This document shows positions 27,124 to 36,060 of a stretch of DNA of 64,000 bases, piece by piece. The notes below the pieces were generated by a model. It made no database searches. It saw nothing but the letters and a program-made list of their open reading frames with translations, and had not been told where the DNA came from. Location: positions 2,604,001 through 2,668,000 of the forward strand of contig NZ_CP102246.1 in the NCBI RefSeq assembly GCF_024599795.1, in the 5' to 3' direction. The DNA comes from Enterobacter cloacae complex sp. R_G8 (GTDB lineage: Bacteria; Pseudomonadota; Gammaproteobacteria; Enterobacterales; Enterobacteriaceae). The translations under genes were made by a program, and so were the position numbers. The first letter of the stretch is position 1. Every line of letters starts with the position of its first letter.

Positions 27124-28416
27124 TTAGCTTCCCCAGCGTCCTTTCAGGTAGTTTACCGCCTGCTGCGTCTGCGGCTGGTTGAGGTAATCTTCGCGGAACA
27201 GGATAGTGCCATTCACGTTCGGCAGGGCGTCGTTGAGATCGAGCTGTTTTTTCAGCTCCGGCACGCCGCCCTGAACCGTCCAGTCCGGCTCATTTCTCGA
27301 CGGCTCGCCCACTTTATAGAACGCAATGCCGATGTACAGACGGGTATGGGTCGGTTTTACCACGTCGGCCCACCATTTGGTCAGCACGTCATAGCGCGCC
27401 GCATCCCGGGAGAACGGCCAGTAGATTTGCGGGGCAATGTAGTCCAGCAGCCCCTGTTGCACCCACTGACGGGTATCAGCGTAGGATTCATCATACGCCG
27501 CCGCGCCACGGGTGTCGGATCCTGCCGGGTCGAAAGAGCGGTTACGCCAGACACCCGCCGGGCTGACGCCAAACTCAACGTCGGGTTTTGTCTGTTTAAT
27601 TGCGCGGGAAACCTGGACGATCAGCTGCTGCGTATTGTGCCGACGCCAGTCGGCCTTTGAGCTAAACCCCTGGCCGTATTGTCTGTAGGTCTGCGCGTCA
27701 TTCAGCGTTGAGCGGGGCGATTCGGCATAAAAGTAGTCATCAAACTGCACGCCGTCTATCGGGTAGTTCGCCACCACCTCGGTCACCACCCGGGTTATCC
27801 AGTCACGCACCTCCGGGATGCCCGGGTCGAGCACAAACCGATCGCCTGCGATGCGAACCCACTCAGGGTGCTGCACGTAGACGCTGGACGGTTGCTGGTA
27901 TGAGGTGCGGTTCAGCGCGGCGATGGTTGACGGTCTGGTATTGGTTGAAACGCGATAGGGGTTGAACCAGGCGTGAACTTTCATCCCACGCTTGTGGGCT
28001 TCATCAAGCATAAACTGCAGCGGATCGTAGCCCGGATACTCGCCGATGTTGCCGGTAAGCATATCTGACCATGGCAGAATTTTGGACGACCAGAGCGCCG
28101 TGCTGTCCGGTTTCACCTGGAAAAACACCGTGTTAATTCCCAGGCGTTTCAGATTGTCGAGTTTGTCGATCAGCGCCTGCTTTTGCATCGCGATACGCTG
28201 GTCAGCACTGCGGCCATTCACCGACGCGACTGGCGGCCAGTCAAGGCGGGAGACAGTCGCCAGCCAGATCCCACGCATCGGCTCATTTGCCTGCTGCGTC
28301 GGTTTGCTTGTGGTCGGGAGCGGTGTGACCAGCGACTTTGGGGGTTTTGAGGAGCAACTAACAAGTAAAAGCGCGCAGCCAAGCAGCGCACCCGTCCGTT
28401 TTACATGTCGCATCAT
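27124..28416 (-). CDS. digH: Divisome-localised glycosyl hydrolase lipoprotein DigH (YddW)
   Basis: DigH is an outer-membrane lipoprotein that cleaves denuded peptidoglycan strands at the division septum. The 430-residue protein has a lipoprotein signal (LLLVSC, modified Cys21) and a GHL10-type TIM barrel beginning MRGIWLATVSRLDWPPV. It contains the KRLGINTVFFQVKP, VHAWFNPYRVS, GVQFDDYFY and IAPQIYWPF segments that line the active site. The E. coli orthologue also lies a few genes from the ddp operon. VF530-family gene 28424-28711 is only seven bases upstream, so the two form an operon. Confidence 0.93.
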   Translation of the reverse strand: MMRHVKRTGALLGCALLLVSCSSKPPKSLVTPLPTTSKPTQQANEPMRGIWLATVSRLDWPPVASVNGRSADQRIAMQKQALIDKLDNLKRLGINTVFFQVKPDSTALWSSKILPWSDMLTGNIGEYPGYDPLQFMLDEAHKRGMKVHAWFNPYRVSTNTRPSTIAALNRTSYQQPSSVYVQHPEWVRIAGDRFVLDPGIPEVRDWITRVVTEVVANYPIDGVQFDDYFYAESPRSTLNDAQTYRQYGQGFSSKADWRRHNTQQLIVQVSRAIKQTKPDVEFGVSPAGVWRNRSFDPAGSDTRGAAAYDESYADTRQWVQQGLLDYIAPQIYWPFSRDAARYDVLTKWWADVVKPTHTRLYIGIAFYKVGEPSRNEPDWTVQGGVPELKKQLDLNDALPNVNGTILFREDYLNQPQTQQAVNYLKGRWGS

Positions 28417-28423
28417 TTGCGTA

Positions 28424-28711
28424 TTAGCTCTTGGTTATCCGACTATTGGCCCAGGGGTTAAAGGCGGGCGCCTCGGGTTCAGCGGCCCCGTTATCATTGA
28501 GGGAATCCAGATACAGGGCTTCAACTTCCGCGCGCGCCCAGGGGGTGCGGCGCAGGAATTTCAGGCTCGACTTCACGCTTGGGTCTTTTCTGAAACAGTT
28601 GATTTTGATTCGGTTACCTAACTCGCTCCAGCCGTATCGCGCCACCAGGGCGTTGACCATCATCTCCAGCGTAACGCCATGCAAAGGATCTTTGGAAATA
28701 TGTGCAGTCAT
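28424..28711 (-). CDS. VF530-family (DUF2132) DNA-binding protein
   Basis: The 95-residue protein shows the VF530 pattern: [21 protein letters not shown], then [34 protein letters not shown]. The conserved core folds as a small helical domain described as binding DNA; its physiological role is unknown. A proline- and acid-rich tail of about 25 residues follows. It precedes digH by seven bases in the same direction, probably as a shared transcript, but no functional link with peptidoglycan turnover is evident. Confidence 0.85.
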   Translation of the reverse strand: MTAHISKDPLHGVTLEMMVNALVARYGWSELGNRIKINCFRKDPSVKSSLKFLRRTPWARAEVEALYLDSLNDNGAAEPEAPAFNPWANSRITKS

Positions 28712-28797
28712 AGGCGTCCGGTGTCTCGATTGTCAGGAGGTTGGGGTAAACGCTGAAAGGGTACAAGAAAGCAGGGGAAGCGGCAATTTAAGCTTGC

Positions 28798-28826
28798 GTT
28801 TCTTCACCCCATCGGGGTGAAGAAAC
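28798..28826. terminator. Bidirectional hairpin downstream of aroY
   Basis: GTTTCTTCACCCC and GGGGTGAAGAAAC form a perfect 13-bp stem with a three-base loop, 12 bases after the aroY stop codon. No long T-run follows on the minus strand, so it could end or stabilise the aroY message. Confidence 0.6.
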
Positions 28827-28838
28827 GGCGACGACGGC

Positions 28839-30326
28839 TTATTTTTTATCGTTGAACAGTTCCGGTGCCCATGGAGTGGGATCAACTTCCATAAACGGCG
28901 CACGTTCAAAGCGGTCCTTTAGCGCCCACGGTACCGTGCAGTCGAAGACAGTCTTGCAGGAAATGCCGTTTCCTCGGATCGAGGTGCTGTAGTCCGGCGA
29001 CTGCGACGGATCCAGTTGGTGGCCACGGATCCCCGGAATGTTGGTGATGCTCACATCGCCCTGCATGCGGGTGGTCATCGCCCACAGGATGTCGTCACTG
29101 TCGAAGATGTCCACGTCTTCATCCACGAGGATAATGTTTTTCAGCTCGGAATAGGTGGCTAAGGCGATAAGCGCCGCCTGGCCCTGACGTCCTTCGTCTG
29201 AGGGCTGGCGTTTTTTCACCTGTAAAATGCCGAGGAATTTACCGCCCCCGGCGGTGTGTGCGTAGACGTTCTGCAGAAAACCAGGGATGGCCTCTTCGAC
29301 CGCGTTGCGAATGCTGGCCTCTGTCGGCAAACCGGCCAGCGTGGTGTGCTCTTCGCCCGGGCCCACCAGCGTCTGCAGGATCGCGTGGTTTCGCATGGTG
29401 ACCGCTTTCACTTTGATAACCGGTAAGGACGGGTTGGCTTCACCGCAGTAGCCCGGGAACTCCGGCATGGCGTGGCCGGTGTTGGTGTGCTGATCTTCTC
29501 TTACGCGCACGCCGGGAAGCAGTTCGCCCTCAATGATGATTTCCGCCCGCGCGATCGCTTTCTCTTTTACCGCCACACCCTGTACCAGTTCCACCGGCTG
29601 CTGGCGTAATGCACCGGCGACGCCAAGCTCGTTGTAACCGAATGGCGTGGTTGGCGCTTCGAAACAGGCCCCAATGTAGATAGCCGGGTCAAGTCCCATA
29701 TTGATGGTGACCGGCAGCGGTTTGCCCGCCGCTTCGGCCTTCTTGCGAAAGACTTCGATATGGCGACCGGCGGCAAGGAACATAGAGAGTTCATCTCGCT
29801 CCTGCACACAGAGACGGTGAATGGTCACGTCGGTCAGCGAGGTATCTTCCGGATCGCTTGCCAGCACCAGCCCCAGACAGAAGAACGGGCCTGCATCAAT
29901 CGGCGTGTTGGTTGGGGCCGGGAGCAGCTTACGCAGGTCAAAGTCCGGGTCGTCGGCATAGAAGACCTGCTCCTGGCATGGTGCCTGAGAGGCCGGGACC
30001 ACCACCGGCGCAACCGGGTTTTTCACCGCCTGACCGACGTGCTGCGCCAGCTTCGAGGGTTCGCACCCCAGCAGCAGTGCCGCTCTTTCCCGGCTGGCGT
30101 GCATCCCTACCAGAATGCGGGAGCCGGGGTAGCCCTTCACGCTATTGAACATCATGGCCGGGCCCGTGCGGGTGGGGCGTTTTACGGTACCGCCCGCGCC
30201 GATATGGCGGTACACGCCTGCCAGTTCCGCATTGGGATCTACGGGGTGATCGGTTTCGATATAGTGACCCTGATGGCGTTGCAGCAACGCGATGGCGCTT
30301 CTGAGATCGTTGATGGGGTTTTGCAT
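28839..30326 (-). CDS. aroY: 3,4-dihydroxybenzoate (protocatechuate) decarboxylase AroY, UbiD family
   Basis: AroY is a prenylated-FMN-dependent decarboxylase that converts protocatechuate to catechol. The 495-residue protein is, as far as I remember that sequence, almost identical to the structurally studied AroY of Enterobacter cloacae. UbiD features include INMGLDPAIYIGACFEAP in the cofactor and metal region, the ARAEIIIEGELLPG motif carrying active-site glutamates, and the C-terminal TTRMQGDVSIT and GNGISCKTVFDC stretches. No ubiX-like flavin prenyltransferase gene is present in the window, so the cofactor must come from elsewhere. The GGGAG site six bases before the ATG supports the start. 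It is divergent from a LysR regulator with two palindromes between them. Confidence 0.9.
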   Translation of the reverse strand: MQNPINDLRSAIALLQRHQGHYIETDHPVDPNAELAGVYRHIGAGGTVKRPTRTGPAMMFNSVKGYPGSRILVGMHASRERAALLLGCEPSKLAQHVGQAVKNPVAPVVVPASQAPCQEQVFYADDPDFDLRKLLPAPTNTPIDAGPFFCLGLVLASDPEDTSLTDVTIHRLCVQERDELSMFLAAGRHIEVFRKKAEAAGKPLPVTINMGLDPAIYIGACFEAPTTPFGYNELGVAGALRQQPVELVQGVAVKEKAIARAEIIIEGELLPGVRVREDQHTNTGHAMPEFPGYCGEANPSLPVIKVKAVTMRNHAILQTLVGPGEEHTTLAGLPTEASIRNAVEEAIPGFLQNVYAHTAGGGKFLGILQVKKRQPSDEGRQGQAALIALATYSELKNIILVDEDVDIFDSDDILWAMTTRMQGDVSITNIPGIRGHQLDPSQSPDYSTSIRGNGISCKTVFDCTVPWALKDRFERAPFMEVDPTPWAPELFNDKK

Positions 30327-30372
30327 GTTTTTCTCCCTTAATGGCTTACCTCCATTGTTGGGCGAACGACAG

Positions 30373-30423
30373 ATAGCATCAATTGCATCATTAATGCTAT
30401 TTTGATAATAGTTTTATTATCAA
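30373..30423. promoter_or_regulatory. Two inverted repeats in the aroY / lysR divergent promoter region
   Basis: TTGATAATA-GTTT-TATTATCAA (30402-30423) is a perfect 9-bp inverted repeat. Next to it ATAGCAT (30373-30379) and ATGCTAT (30394-30400) form a second pair. This layout of a high-affinity and an activation site is typical for LysR regulators controlling a divergent target, here aroY. Confidence 0.65.
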
Positions 30424-30441
30424 TTTTCGCGGAACTTCGTC

Positions 30442-31326
30442 ATGCAATTTCGTCTGATGCGTAATTTTCTGGTGGTGGCCGAAGAGCTCCATATGCACCG
30501 CGCCGCGGAGCGGCTGAACATGGCGCAACCGGCGCTGAGTCAGCAGATTAAAGCGCTGGAGGCGCGTCTGGGCGTCACACTGTTTAGCCGGGCACATCGT
30601 CGCTTAACCCTGACGCCTGCCGGAGACGCGTTTCTGGTCAAAGCCCGGCTGGCAATTGCGATGACCGAGCAGGCTGTGCTGGACGCCAGACAAACCGCCC
30701 GTGGCGAACAGGGGGTGTTGAATCTGGGATGTGTATCGAGTGCGATGTTCGACGGTAAGCTGCCTGCTACGCTACGCCAGCTGCACGAAAACTGGCCCGC
30801 GATTGCCATTTCGCTGATGACCGGGAACGTGCAGACGCTTTACGAAGCCGTGGAGACCAACCAGCTGGACGTGGCGATTATCCGGGCTCCGCTGCCTGCG
30901 TTACCTGACGATCTGCAATCTCGTCCCTTTACCTCAGAAAAAACGGTGCTGGCGCTGCCTCGCCAACATCCCCTGGCAACGTCATCCGCACTGACGCTTT
31001 CATCCGTGAAGGACGAAAAGTGGATCTCGCTGCGCGATCCGCAAGGCATGGGGCTGGAACAATATTTCTGTGATGCCTGTAACGGGGCGGGTTTCCAGCC
31101 GGAGGTGGTGCAGAATGCCACCGACGTGCCCACCGTCATCAGCCTTGTCGCGGCGGGATTTGGCATTGCGCTCTTGCCCGCCTCAGCCAGGGCGGTGAGC
31201 GTCGGGAATGTGGTTTATGTCGACATTATTGATCGGCTCAGGGAGAGCGAGCTGACGCTGGTTTGTCACCGAATCATACGTTCTGAAGTCTTAAAAAAGT
31301 TCCTGACTACTGTCGCTCAGGGCTGA
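30442..31326 (+). CDS. LysR-family regulator, likely controlling aroY
   Basis: The 294-residue protein begins with a LysR helix-turn-helix (MRNFLVVAEELHMHRAAERL, then ALSQQIKALEARLGVTLF) and continues with a CatR/BenM-like effector domain (about 90-290, with GCVSSAMFDGKLPATLRQLH). BenM/CatM-type regulators respond to aromatic acids and their breakdown products, which fits a role in activating aroY with protocatechuate or a similar inducer; that is inference. It is 115 bases from aroY on the opposite strand. Its 3' end overlaps by 10 bases that of the convergent lysR gene that follows. Confidence 0.85.
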   Translation: MQFRLMRNFLVVAEELHMHRAAERLNMAQPALSQQIKALEARLGVTLFSRAHRRLTLTPAGDAFLVKARLAIAMTEQAVLDARQTARGEQGVLNLGCVSSAMFDGKLPATLRQLHENWPAIAISLMTGNVQTLYEAVETNQLDVAIIRAPLPALPDDLQSRPFTSEKTVLALPRQHPLATSSALTLSSVKDEKWISLRDPQGMGLEQYFCDACNGAGFQPEVVQNATDVPTVISLVAAGFGIALLPASARAVSVGNVVYVDIIDRLRESELTLVCHRIIRSEVLKKFLTTVAQG

Positions 31327-32228
31327 CGTCCGGCGGCGAGCAGCAGTTGTTCGCGCAACCAGGCGCTCGCCGTATCCTGGCTGTTTTTAGGATGCCAGTA
31401 CATGCTGATGGCGATCGGCTGCAAAGGCAGCGGCGGTGGGAAAATATCGAGCGTGGTGGCGAACTGCTGCAACATGCGTCCCGGTAAGGTGCAAATCAGG
31501 TCAGTCCCCGCCACCAGAGGCGGTGCCATGGCATAGCTTTGCGTGGACATCACCACGTTGCGCTGATATCCCAGCCCGGCCAGCGTCTGGTCGACAAAGC
31601 CGGTAAATGGATCGCCCTGGGAGGAGACCACCAGATGAGAGAGGGCGCAATACTGCGCCAGATCCAGCGGCCCCGTACCGCGAGGATGCTCTTTGCGCTG
31701 GGCGGTAGCAAACGCGTCTTCAAACAGTTTGCGTCTGACCCAGCCGTCGTGCGCGCCCGCACTTACGCCGATGTAAATATCAACGTCTCCGCTTTCCAGC
31801 TGCTGGGGCAGGTTCACCCACTCCGGCAGGGCGAAACGCAGGCGGATCCCCGGCGCTTCACGTCTGATGTGATTCAGCAGTTCAGCCCCAAGCATCAGGG
31901 CCGGGTTTTCATGCAGGGCAATGACGAACGTGCGGTTGCTCTCGCGGGGGTTAAACCCGGTGGGGGCAAGCATCGCGCTGATACCACGCAGAACGGCCGC
32001 GACCTGTGGCCTCAGCGCCTCGGCTCGGGGTGTGGGCAACACCCCACGTCCATGTGGGGAAGGGATAAACAACGGCTCGCCAAAAATGGCACGCAGGCGC
32101 GAAAGACGGGCTGACAGCGCGGGCTGGCTGACCCCCAGACGTGCGGCGGCATGCGTGATGTTCCGGTCGGTGAGCAGTGCATCCAACGTCAATATCAGGT
32201 CAATATCCAGGTCTGAAAATGGCGTCAT
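31317..32228 (-). CDS. LysR-family regulator (NodD/LeuO-like subgroup)
   Basis: The 303-residue protein has the N-terminal LysR motif starting DLILTLDALLTDRNITHAAARL and the recognition helix SQPALSARLSRLRAIFGEPLF. It belongs by pattern to the subgroup that opens with LDLxLLxxLxALLxERxVTRAA. The effector domain contains PEWVNLPQQLESGDVDIYIG. The target is unknown. It lies 15 bases downstream of the gene for an exported metallo-beta-lactamase-fold protein on the same strand and may be co-transcribed with it. The 3' ends of this and the aroY regulator overlap by 10 bases. Confidence 0.85.
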   Translation of the reverse strand: MTPFSDLDIDLILTLDALLTDRNITHAAARLGVSQPALSARLSRLRAIFGEPLFIPSPHGRGVLPTPRAEALRPQVAAVLRGISAMLAPTGFNPRESNRTFVIALHENPALMLGAELLNHIRREAPGIRLRFALPEWVNLPQQLESGDVDIYIGVSAGAHDGWVRRKLFEDAFATAQRKEHPRGTGPLDLAQYCALSHLVVSSQGDPFTGFVDQTLAGLGYQRNVVMSTQSYAMAPPLVAGTDLICTLPGRMLQQFATTLDIFPPPLPLQPIAISMYWHPKNSQDTASAWLREQLLLAAGRQP

Positions 32229-32243
32229 GGTGTTTTCCGTTGT

Positions 32244-33230
32244 TTATTTAGCCGTGCTGGCGTCCCGGTTGGTATAGGTAACCGGAACCCAGGCATAGCC
32301 CGCACGTTCGCCTTTGGTGACATAGCCGATACCGGGGAACGGCAGGTGTGGCGCGGCAACCAGATCTCTGTTTTTGACGAAGTCGTCAAAGGCATGCTTG
32401 CGCACACGGGCGGCGCCGTCCTGATCTTCATCGTAGGCGATGGTCACCTCAGGCTGCGGGAACTGGACCGCAGCAGCGTGAATAATGTCGCCCACGAAGG
32501 TGATCTTCTCGCCTTTACTTACCAGCGTATAGAAGGCCGAGCCCGGCGTATGGCCAGGGTGAACCGTTCCGGTAATACCCGGCAGCAGCTCAGAAGTACC
32601 GGTAAACGGCACCACTTTGCCGGCATCAAGATACGGTTTTAAGGTCTTCTGCGCCACGTCAAAGTAGTTCTGGTCGTAACCGGTTTTTTTCTGATTCTCT
32701 TCATTGAAGAAAAAGTCGATATCCGGTTTCCCGACAAACACGCGAGCGTTGGTAAATACCGCCTTGCCGTCCTTAATCAGGCCACCGGCGTGATCGGAAT
32801 GGGCGTGCGTCAGTAAGATTTCCGTGATGTCCTGCGGTTTGATCCCCTGCGTTGCCAGGCTCTCGATTAAACGCCCACCGTTACCCGGACCAAAGAGCTG
32901 GCCTGAACCCGTATCGACCAGAATTTTGTGTCCCGGCAGCGCAATCAGGAAGGCGTTGATGGAGACCTCTGGCGGGTTGGTCTGGAAATTTTTCGCCAGC
33001 AGTGCATCAATTTGTTGCGGCGTTGTCCGGCGCAGCAGCTTATGCAAATCCTGCGCGACGCTGCCGTCTGTAAACGCGGTGACCAGCACGTCGCCCACCT
33101 GAACGCTGTAGCCGCCCGCCGGTTGTTTTACCACGTGCTGAGGCGTCTCTGCCAGGGAGTGCAGCGCAGGGTAGAAGAGCAGTGAACTGGTGATGAGCGT
33201 AGAGAGGGCAAGTTTCTTGACAGTAAGCAT
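32244..33230 (-). CDS. Exported metallo-beta-lactamase-fold hydrolase
   Basis: The 328-residue precursor has a signal peptide (about 1-28, ending SLA) and an MBL fold. The zinc-binding motif is THAHSDHAGG (H142, H144, D146, H147), with a further histidine in VHPGHTPGS, the bridging Asp in FVGDIIHA and the last histidine in APHLPFPG. All metal ligands of a two-zinc enzyme therefore appear to be present. The export signal separates it from cytoplasmic AHL lactonases and glyoxalase II. Related proteins are annotated only as MBL-fold metallohydrolases, so the substrate is open. The ATG follows an AAGGAG site. The downstream lysR gene may control it. Confidence 0.85.
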   Translation of the reverse strand: MLTVKKLALSTLITSSLLFYPALHSLAETPQHVVKQPAGGYSVQVGDVLVTAFTDGSVAQDLHKLLRRTTPQQIDALLAKNFQTNPPEVSINAFLIALPGHKILVDTGSGQLFGPGNGGRLIESLATQGIKPQDITEILLTHAHSDHAGGLIKDGKAVFTNARVFVGKPDIDFFFNEENQKKTGYDQNYFDVAQKTLKPYLDAGKVVPFTGTSELLPGITGTVHPGHTPGSAFYTLVSKGEKITFVGDIIHAAAVQFPQPEVTIAYDEDQDGAARVRKHAFDDFVKNRDLVAAPHLPFPGIGYVTKGERAGYAWVPVTYTNRDASTAK

Positions 33231-33334
33231 GATGATCTCCTTTAGAAAGTCCTCATCTTACTTATGCATCAAAATTTAAGAACCCGCTCAAAAGTGATAG
33301 GACCTATAAATGGGATGAATAGCTCAGTGGGTTG

Positions 33335-33362
33335 GCCGGGCAATGGCATTGCCGTGCCCGGC
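33335..33362. repeat. REP-like palindrome downstream of the phosphatase gene
   Basis: GCCGGGCA (33335-33342) pairs with TGCCCGGC (33355-33362) and the loop itself contains a smaller complementary pair. The sequence resembles enterobacterial REP elements and lies ten bases after the phosphatase stop codon. Confidence 0.6.
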
Positions 33363-33372
33363 GGGCATATTG

Positions 33373-34113
33373 TTACGGCTTCCAGCTATCCGGCGTGGCT
33401 TTTGACCATGAGCCATAAGCGGCGTTAGGCAGCACAATCCAGTCATTGCCAAAATGCTCTGCACTTGCCTCAACCAGCTCGCGCTGCTGCTCGCTCGGTT
33501 TTTTGTTTTTAAACTGCACGGCGAAATCCGGCAGGCTGTCGCCAAACAGCATAATGATCTGCTGCTTTTTAAGGATGCTCTGGCGGCGCTCTTCTTTGCT
33601 TACCGTATCCAGAAGCACGCTGTCGTCCGAGACCTGCGGCAGGCCAAGGGATTTTAACGTTTTGATGGTATCTGCTTTATTTTCCTGCATGCGGTCAGAG
33701 ACATAGTAGATACGCACCTTGCTTTGATCCACATGCTCAAGAAACGCCTGCGCGCCGGGGATCAGGCCGGGTTTTCCCTGTTTTTCCCAGTCGCTCCAGG
33801 TATCCCATTGGGTGTAGTCATGGCACTGTTCCATGTCACGCACCAACAGCGGGGTGTTGTCGAGCACGGTTTCATCCAGATCCATCACCACCGCGTAATT
33901 TTCTGGCGTTTTCAGATCTTTCACCTTCTCATCAAAACGCCCGGTGGCAAAACGGTACGTCTGCAGCTGAAGCGCCATGATTTCAGCCGACTTCTGCTGG
34001 TAGCGCAGCGCCATTTCGTAGGCTTTTGGTTCACACAGTTCATTATTCGCCGCTGTAGCGGTTCCGCTCAACATCGGTAATGCCACCAGTAATGCCTTAA
34101 TCATTGAATTCAC
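33373..34113 (-). CDS. Periplasmic class C acid phosphatase / 5'-nucleotidase, e(P4) family
   Basis: The 246-residue protein has a signal peptide (about 1-21) and a HAD-type phosphatase domain. Motif I is VVMDLDETVLDN (nucleophile D78, general acid D80); later IYYVSDR and LFGDSLPDF correspond to motifs II and IV. Haemophilus e(P4) is an outer-membrane lipoprotein that releases nucleosides and dephosphorylates NMN. This protein lacks a lipobox cysteine and should be soluble in the periplasm. I accept the GTG start at 34113 because AAGGA lies at normal spacing before it; the ATG three codons later has no site. The gene appears monocistronic and is divergent from treZ. Confidence 0.85.
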   Translation of the reverse strand: MNSMIKALLVALPMLSGTATAANNELCEPKAYEMALRYQQKSAEIMALQLQTYRFATGRFDEKVKDLKTPENYAVVMDLDETVLDNTPLLVRDMEQCHDYTQWDTWSDWEKQGKPGLIPGAQAFLEHVDQSKVRIYYVSDRMQENKADTIKTLKSLGLPQVSDDSVLLDTVSKEERRQSILKKQQIIMLFGDSLPDFAVQFKNKKPSEQQRELVEASAEHFGNDWIVLPNAAYGSWSKATPDSWKP

Positions 34114-34275
34114 TATAGTTTCCTTAACACCCTTGTCAAAATGACGACAGCGTAATGAATTTTAGTGACAGAAAAATGACGGTTGCACTTCTGGCCGCTG
34201 TTGAAGCGTGCTTTCGATCCTGAACTAAGCTTGTACTTCGTTCCGCGTAAAATGTGGGTCATTCGAGGACAATGA

Positions 34276-36060
34276 ATGGAATTCAGGACATTTCAAAAGC
34301 AGTGGGGTGCTGAGTTTATTTCCGGTGACGTTGTACGTTTTCGCGTCTGGGCTGAAGGACAACAACAACTTACGCTACGTCTGGCAGACGAGGATCTGCC
34401 CATGGCGGCGATCGGTCACGGCTGGTTCCAGATTGACGTACCTGGCGTGACGCATGGCACCGAGTATCAGTTCGTTTTACAGGACGGCATGACGGTACCT
34501 GACCCCGCGTCGCGGGCGCAGAAAGGTGACGTTAATGGCCCCTCCGTGGTGATCGATCCCGGCCGCTATCAGCCCGTGAACCCGAACTGGGCAGGGCGAC
34601 CGTGGGAAGAGACGGTGATTTACGAACTGCATATTGGCACCTTTACCCCGCAGGGCACCTTCCGGGCGGCTATCGACAAGCTGCCGTATCTGGCTGAACT
34701 CGGCATCACCCAGCTTGAAGTCATGCCGGTTTCACAGTTCGGCGGCAGTCGCGGCTGGGGCTATGACGGCGTATTACTGTATGCCCCGCACTCCGCCTAT
34801 GGCACGCCGGAGGATTTTCACGCGTTCATTGATGCGGCGCACGGCCTGGGCCTTTCCGTGGTGCTGGATATCGTACTCAACCATTTCGGCCCCGAGGGAA
34901 ACTACTTCCCCTTGCTGTCACCCGCGTTTTTTGATGCGCAAAGAATGACGCCGTGGGGTAATGGTATTGCCTATGAACGGGAGCCGGTCAGACACTACAT
35001 TCTGGATGCGCCCCTGTTCTGGCTGACTGAATACCGTCTGGATGGTTTACGGTTTGATGCCATCGACCAGATCAAAGATACGGCGTCGAAACATATTCTT
35101 CAGCAGATCGCGGAAACGATCCGCGAAGCGCTCCCGGATCGTCATATCCATCTCACCACCGAAGACAGCCGTAACGTCATTTTCCTGCATCCACGGGATG
35201 AAAAGGGAGCCACGCCGCTGTTTACCGCCGAGTGGAATGATGACTTCCACAACGCCGCCCACGTCTTTGCCACCGGCGAAACGCATGCCTACTATCAGGA
35301 TTTTGCCTTCGAACCCGAGAAAAAATTCGCCAGAGCGCTCGCAGAAGGGTTTGTCTATCAGGGTGAGGTCTCTTTGCAGACCGGACACTCACGCGGGGTG
35401 GAATGCCACACCCAGCCGCCGACCTTCTTTGTCGATTTTATTCAAAACCACGATCAAACCGGTAACCGCGCCCAGGGCGAACGGCTTATTACCCTGGCGG
35501 GCGCGGATAAAACCCGCGTTCTGCTCGCCGCGCTGCTGCTGTCACCCCATATCCCGCTGCTGTTTATGGGCGAAGAGTACGGCGAAACTAGCCCGTTCCT
35601 GTTCTTTACGGATTTTCATGGCGAGCTGGCGAAAGCCGTGCGGGAAGGGCGGGCAAAAGAGTTTACCGGCCACAGCGGGCACGATGGTGATGTACCGGAT
35701 CCGAATGACGAGCAGACCTTTGCCCGCTCAAAACTGGACTGGCATAACGTGACGACTGCGCAGGGTAAATCCTGGCTGCGCTTCACGCGAAGCCTGCTGG
35801 TCCTGCGGCATCGCTATCTTGTGCCATTACTCCGCCCTGGCGGCACCGTTGAGGGGAAAATCGTTAAGACCGCTCCCGGTATGGCGGCGGTGAGCTGGTC
35901 TTTCCCGACGGGCACGTTGTCGCTGGCGCTCAATATCGGTAATAACCCCGTTGACGTTCCTGCGCTGGCAGGTGAAACGCTCTTTAGCTGGCCGGAGGTC
36001 AGTGACGTATTACCGCCAAACAGCATTGTCGTTCGTTTTGCAGATGGAGACGCATCATGA
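34276..36060 (+). CDS. treZ: Malto-oligosyltrehalose trehalohydrolase TreZ
   Basis: TreZ releases trehalose from the maltooligosyl-trehalose made by TreY. The 594-residue GH13 enzyme has an N-terminal beta-sandwich (about 1-95), a TIM barrel with GYDGVLLYAPHSAYG, VLDIVLNHFGPEGNY, LDGLRFDAID (nucleophile D261), TTED (acid/base E296) and QNHDQTGNR (D393), and a C-terminal beta domain. All catalytic residues are in place. The start codon follows a GAGGACA site, and the stop overlaps the treY start by four bases. With treY and treX it forms an operon making trehalose from glycogen or maltodextrin, useful under osmotic or desiccation stress. Confidence 0.94.
   Translation: MEFRTFQKQWGAEFISGDVVRFRVWAEGQQQLTLRLADEDLPMAAIGHGWFQIDVPGVTHGTEYQFVLQDGMTVPDPASRAQKGDVNGPSVVIDPGRYQPVNPNWAGRPWEETVIYELHIGTFTPQGTFRAAIDKLPYLAELGITQLEVMPVSQFGGSRGWGYDGVLLYAPHSAYGTPEDFHAFIDAAHGLGLSVVLDIVLNHFGPEGNYFPLLSPAFFDAQRMTPWGNGIAYEREPVRHYILDAPLFWLTEYRLDGLRFDAIDQIKDTASKHILQQIAETIREALPDRHIHLTTEDSRNVIFLHPRDEKGATPLFTAEWNDDFHNAAHVFATGETHAYYQDFAFEPEKKFARALAEGFVYQGEVSLQTGHSRGVECHTQPPTFFVDFIQNHDQTGNRAQGERLITLAGADKTRVLLAALLLSPHIPLLFMGEEYGETSPFLFFTDFHGELAKAVREGRAKEFTGHSGHDGDVPDPNDEQTFARSKLDWHNVTTAQGKSWLRFTRSLLVLRHRYLVPLLRPGGTVEGKIVKTAPGMAAVSWSFPTGTLSLALNIGNNPVDVPALAGETLFSWPEVSDVLPPNSIVVRFADGDAS

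Noticed and set aside
27004..28621. Two plus-strand frames (218 and 191 codons) opposite digH
   Set aside because: digH is supported by a lipobox and conserved TIM-barrel motifs; the opposite frames have no recognisable features.
32244..33230. Annotation of the MBL-fold protein as a quorum-quenching AHL lactonase
   Set aside because: The zinc motif alone is shared by the whole superfamily and this protein is exported. No specificity residue supports lactonase activity.
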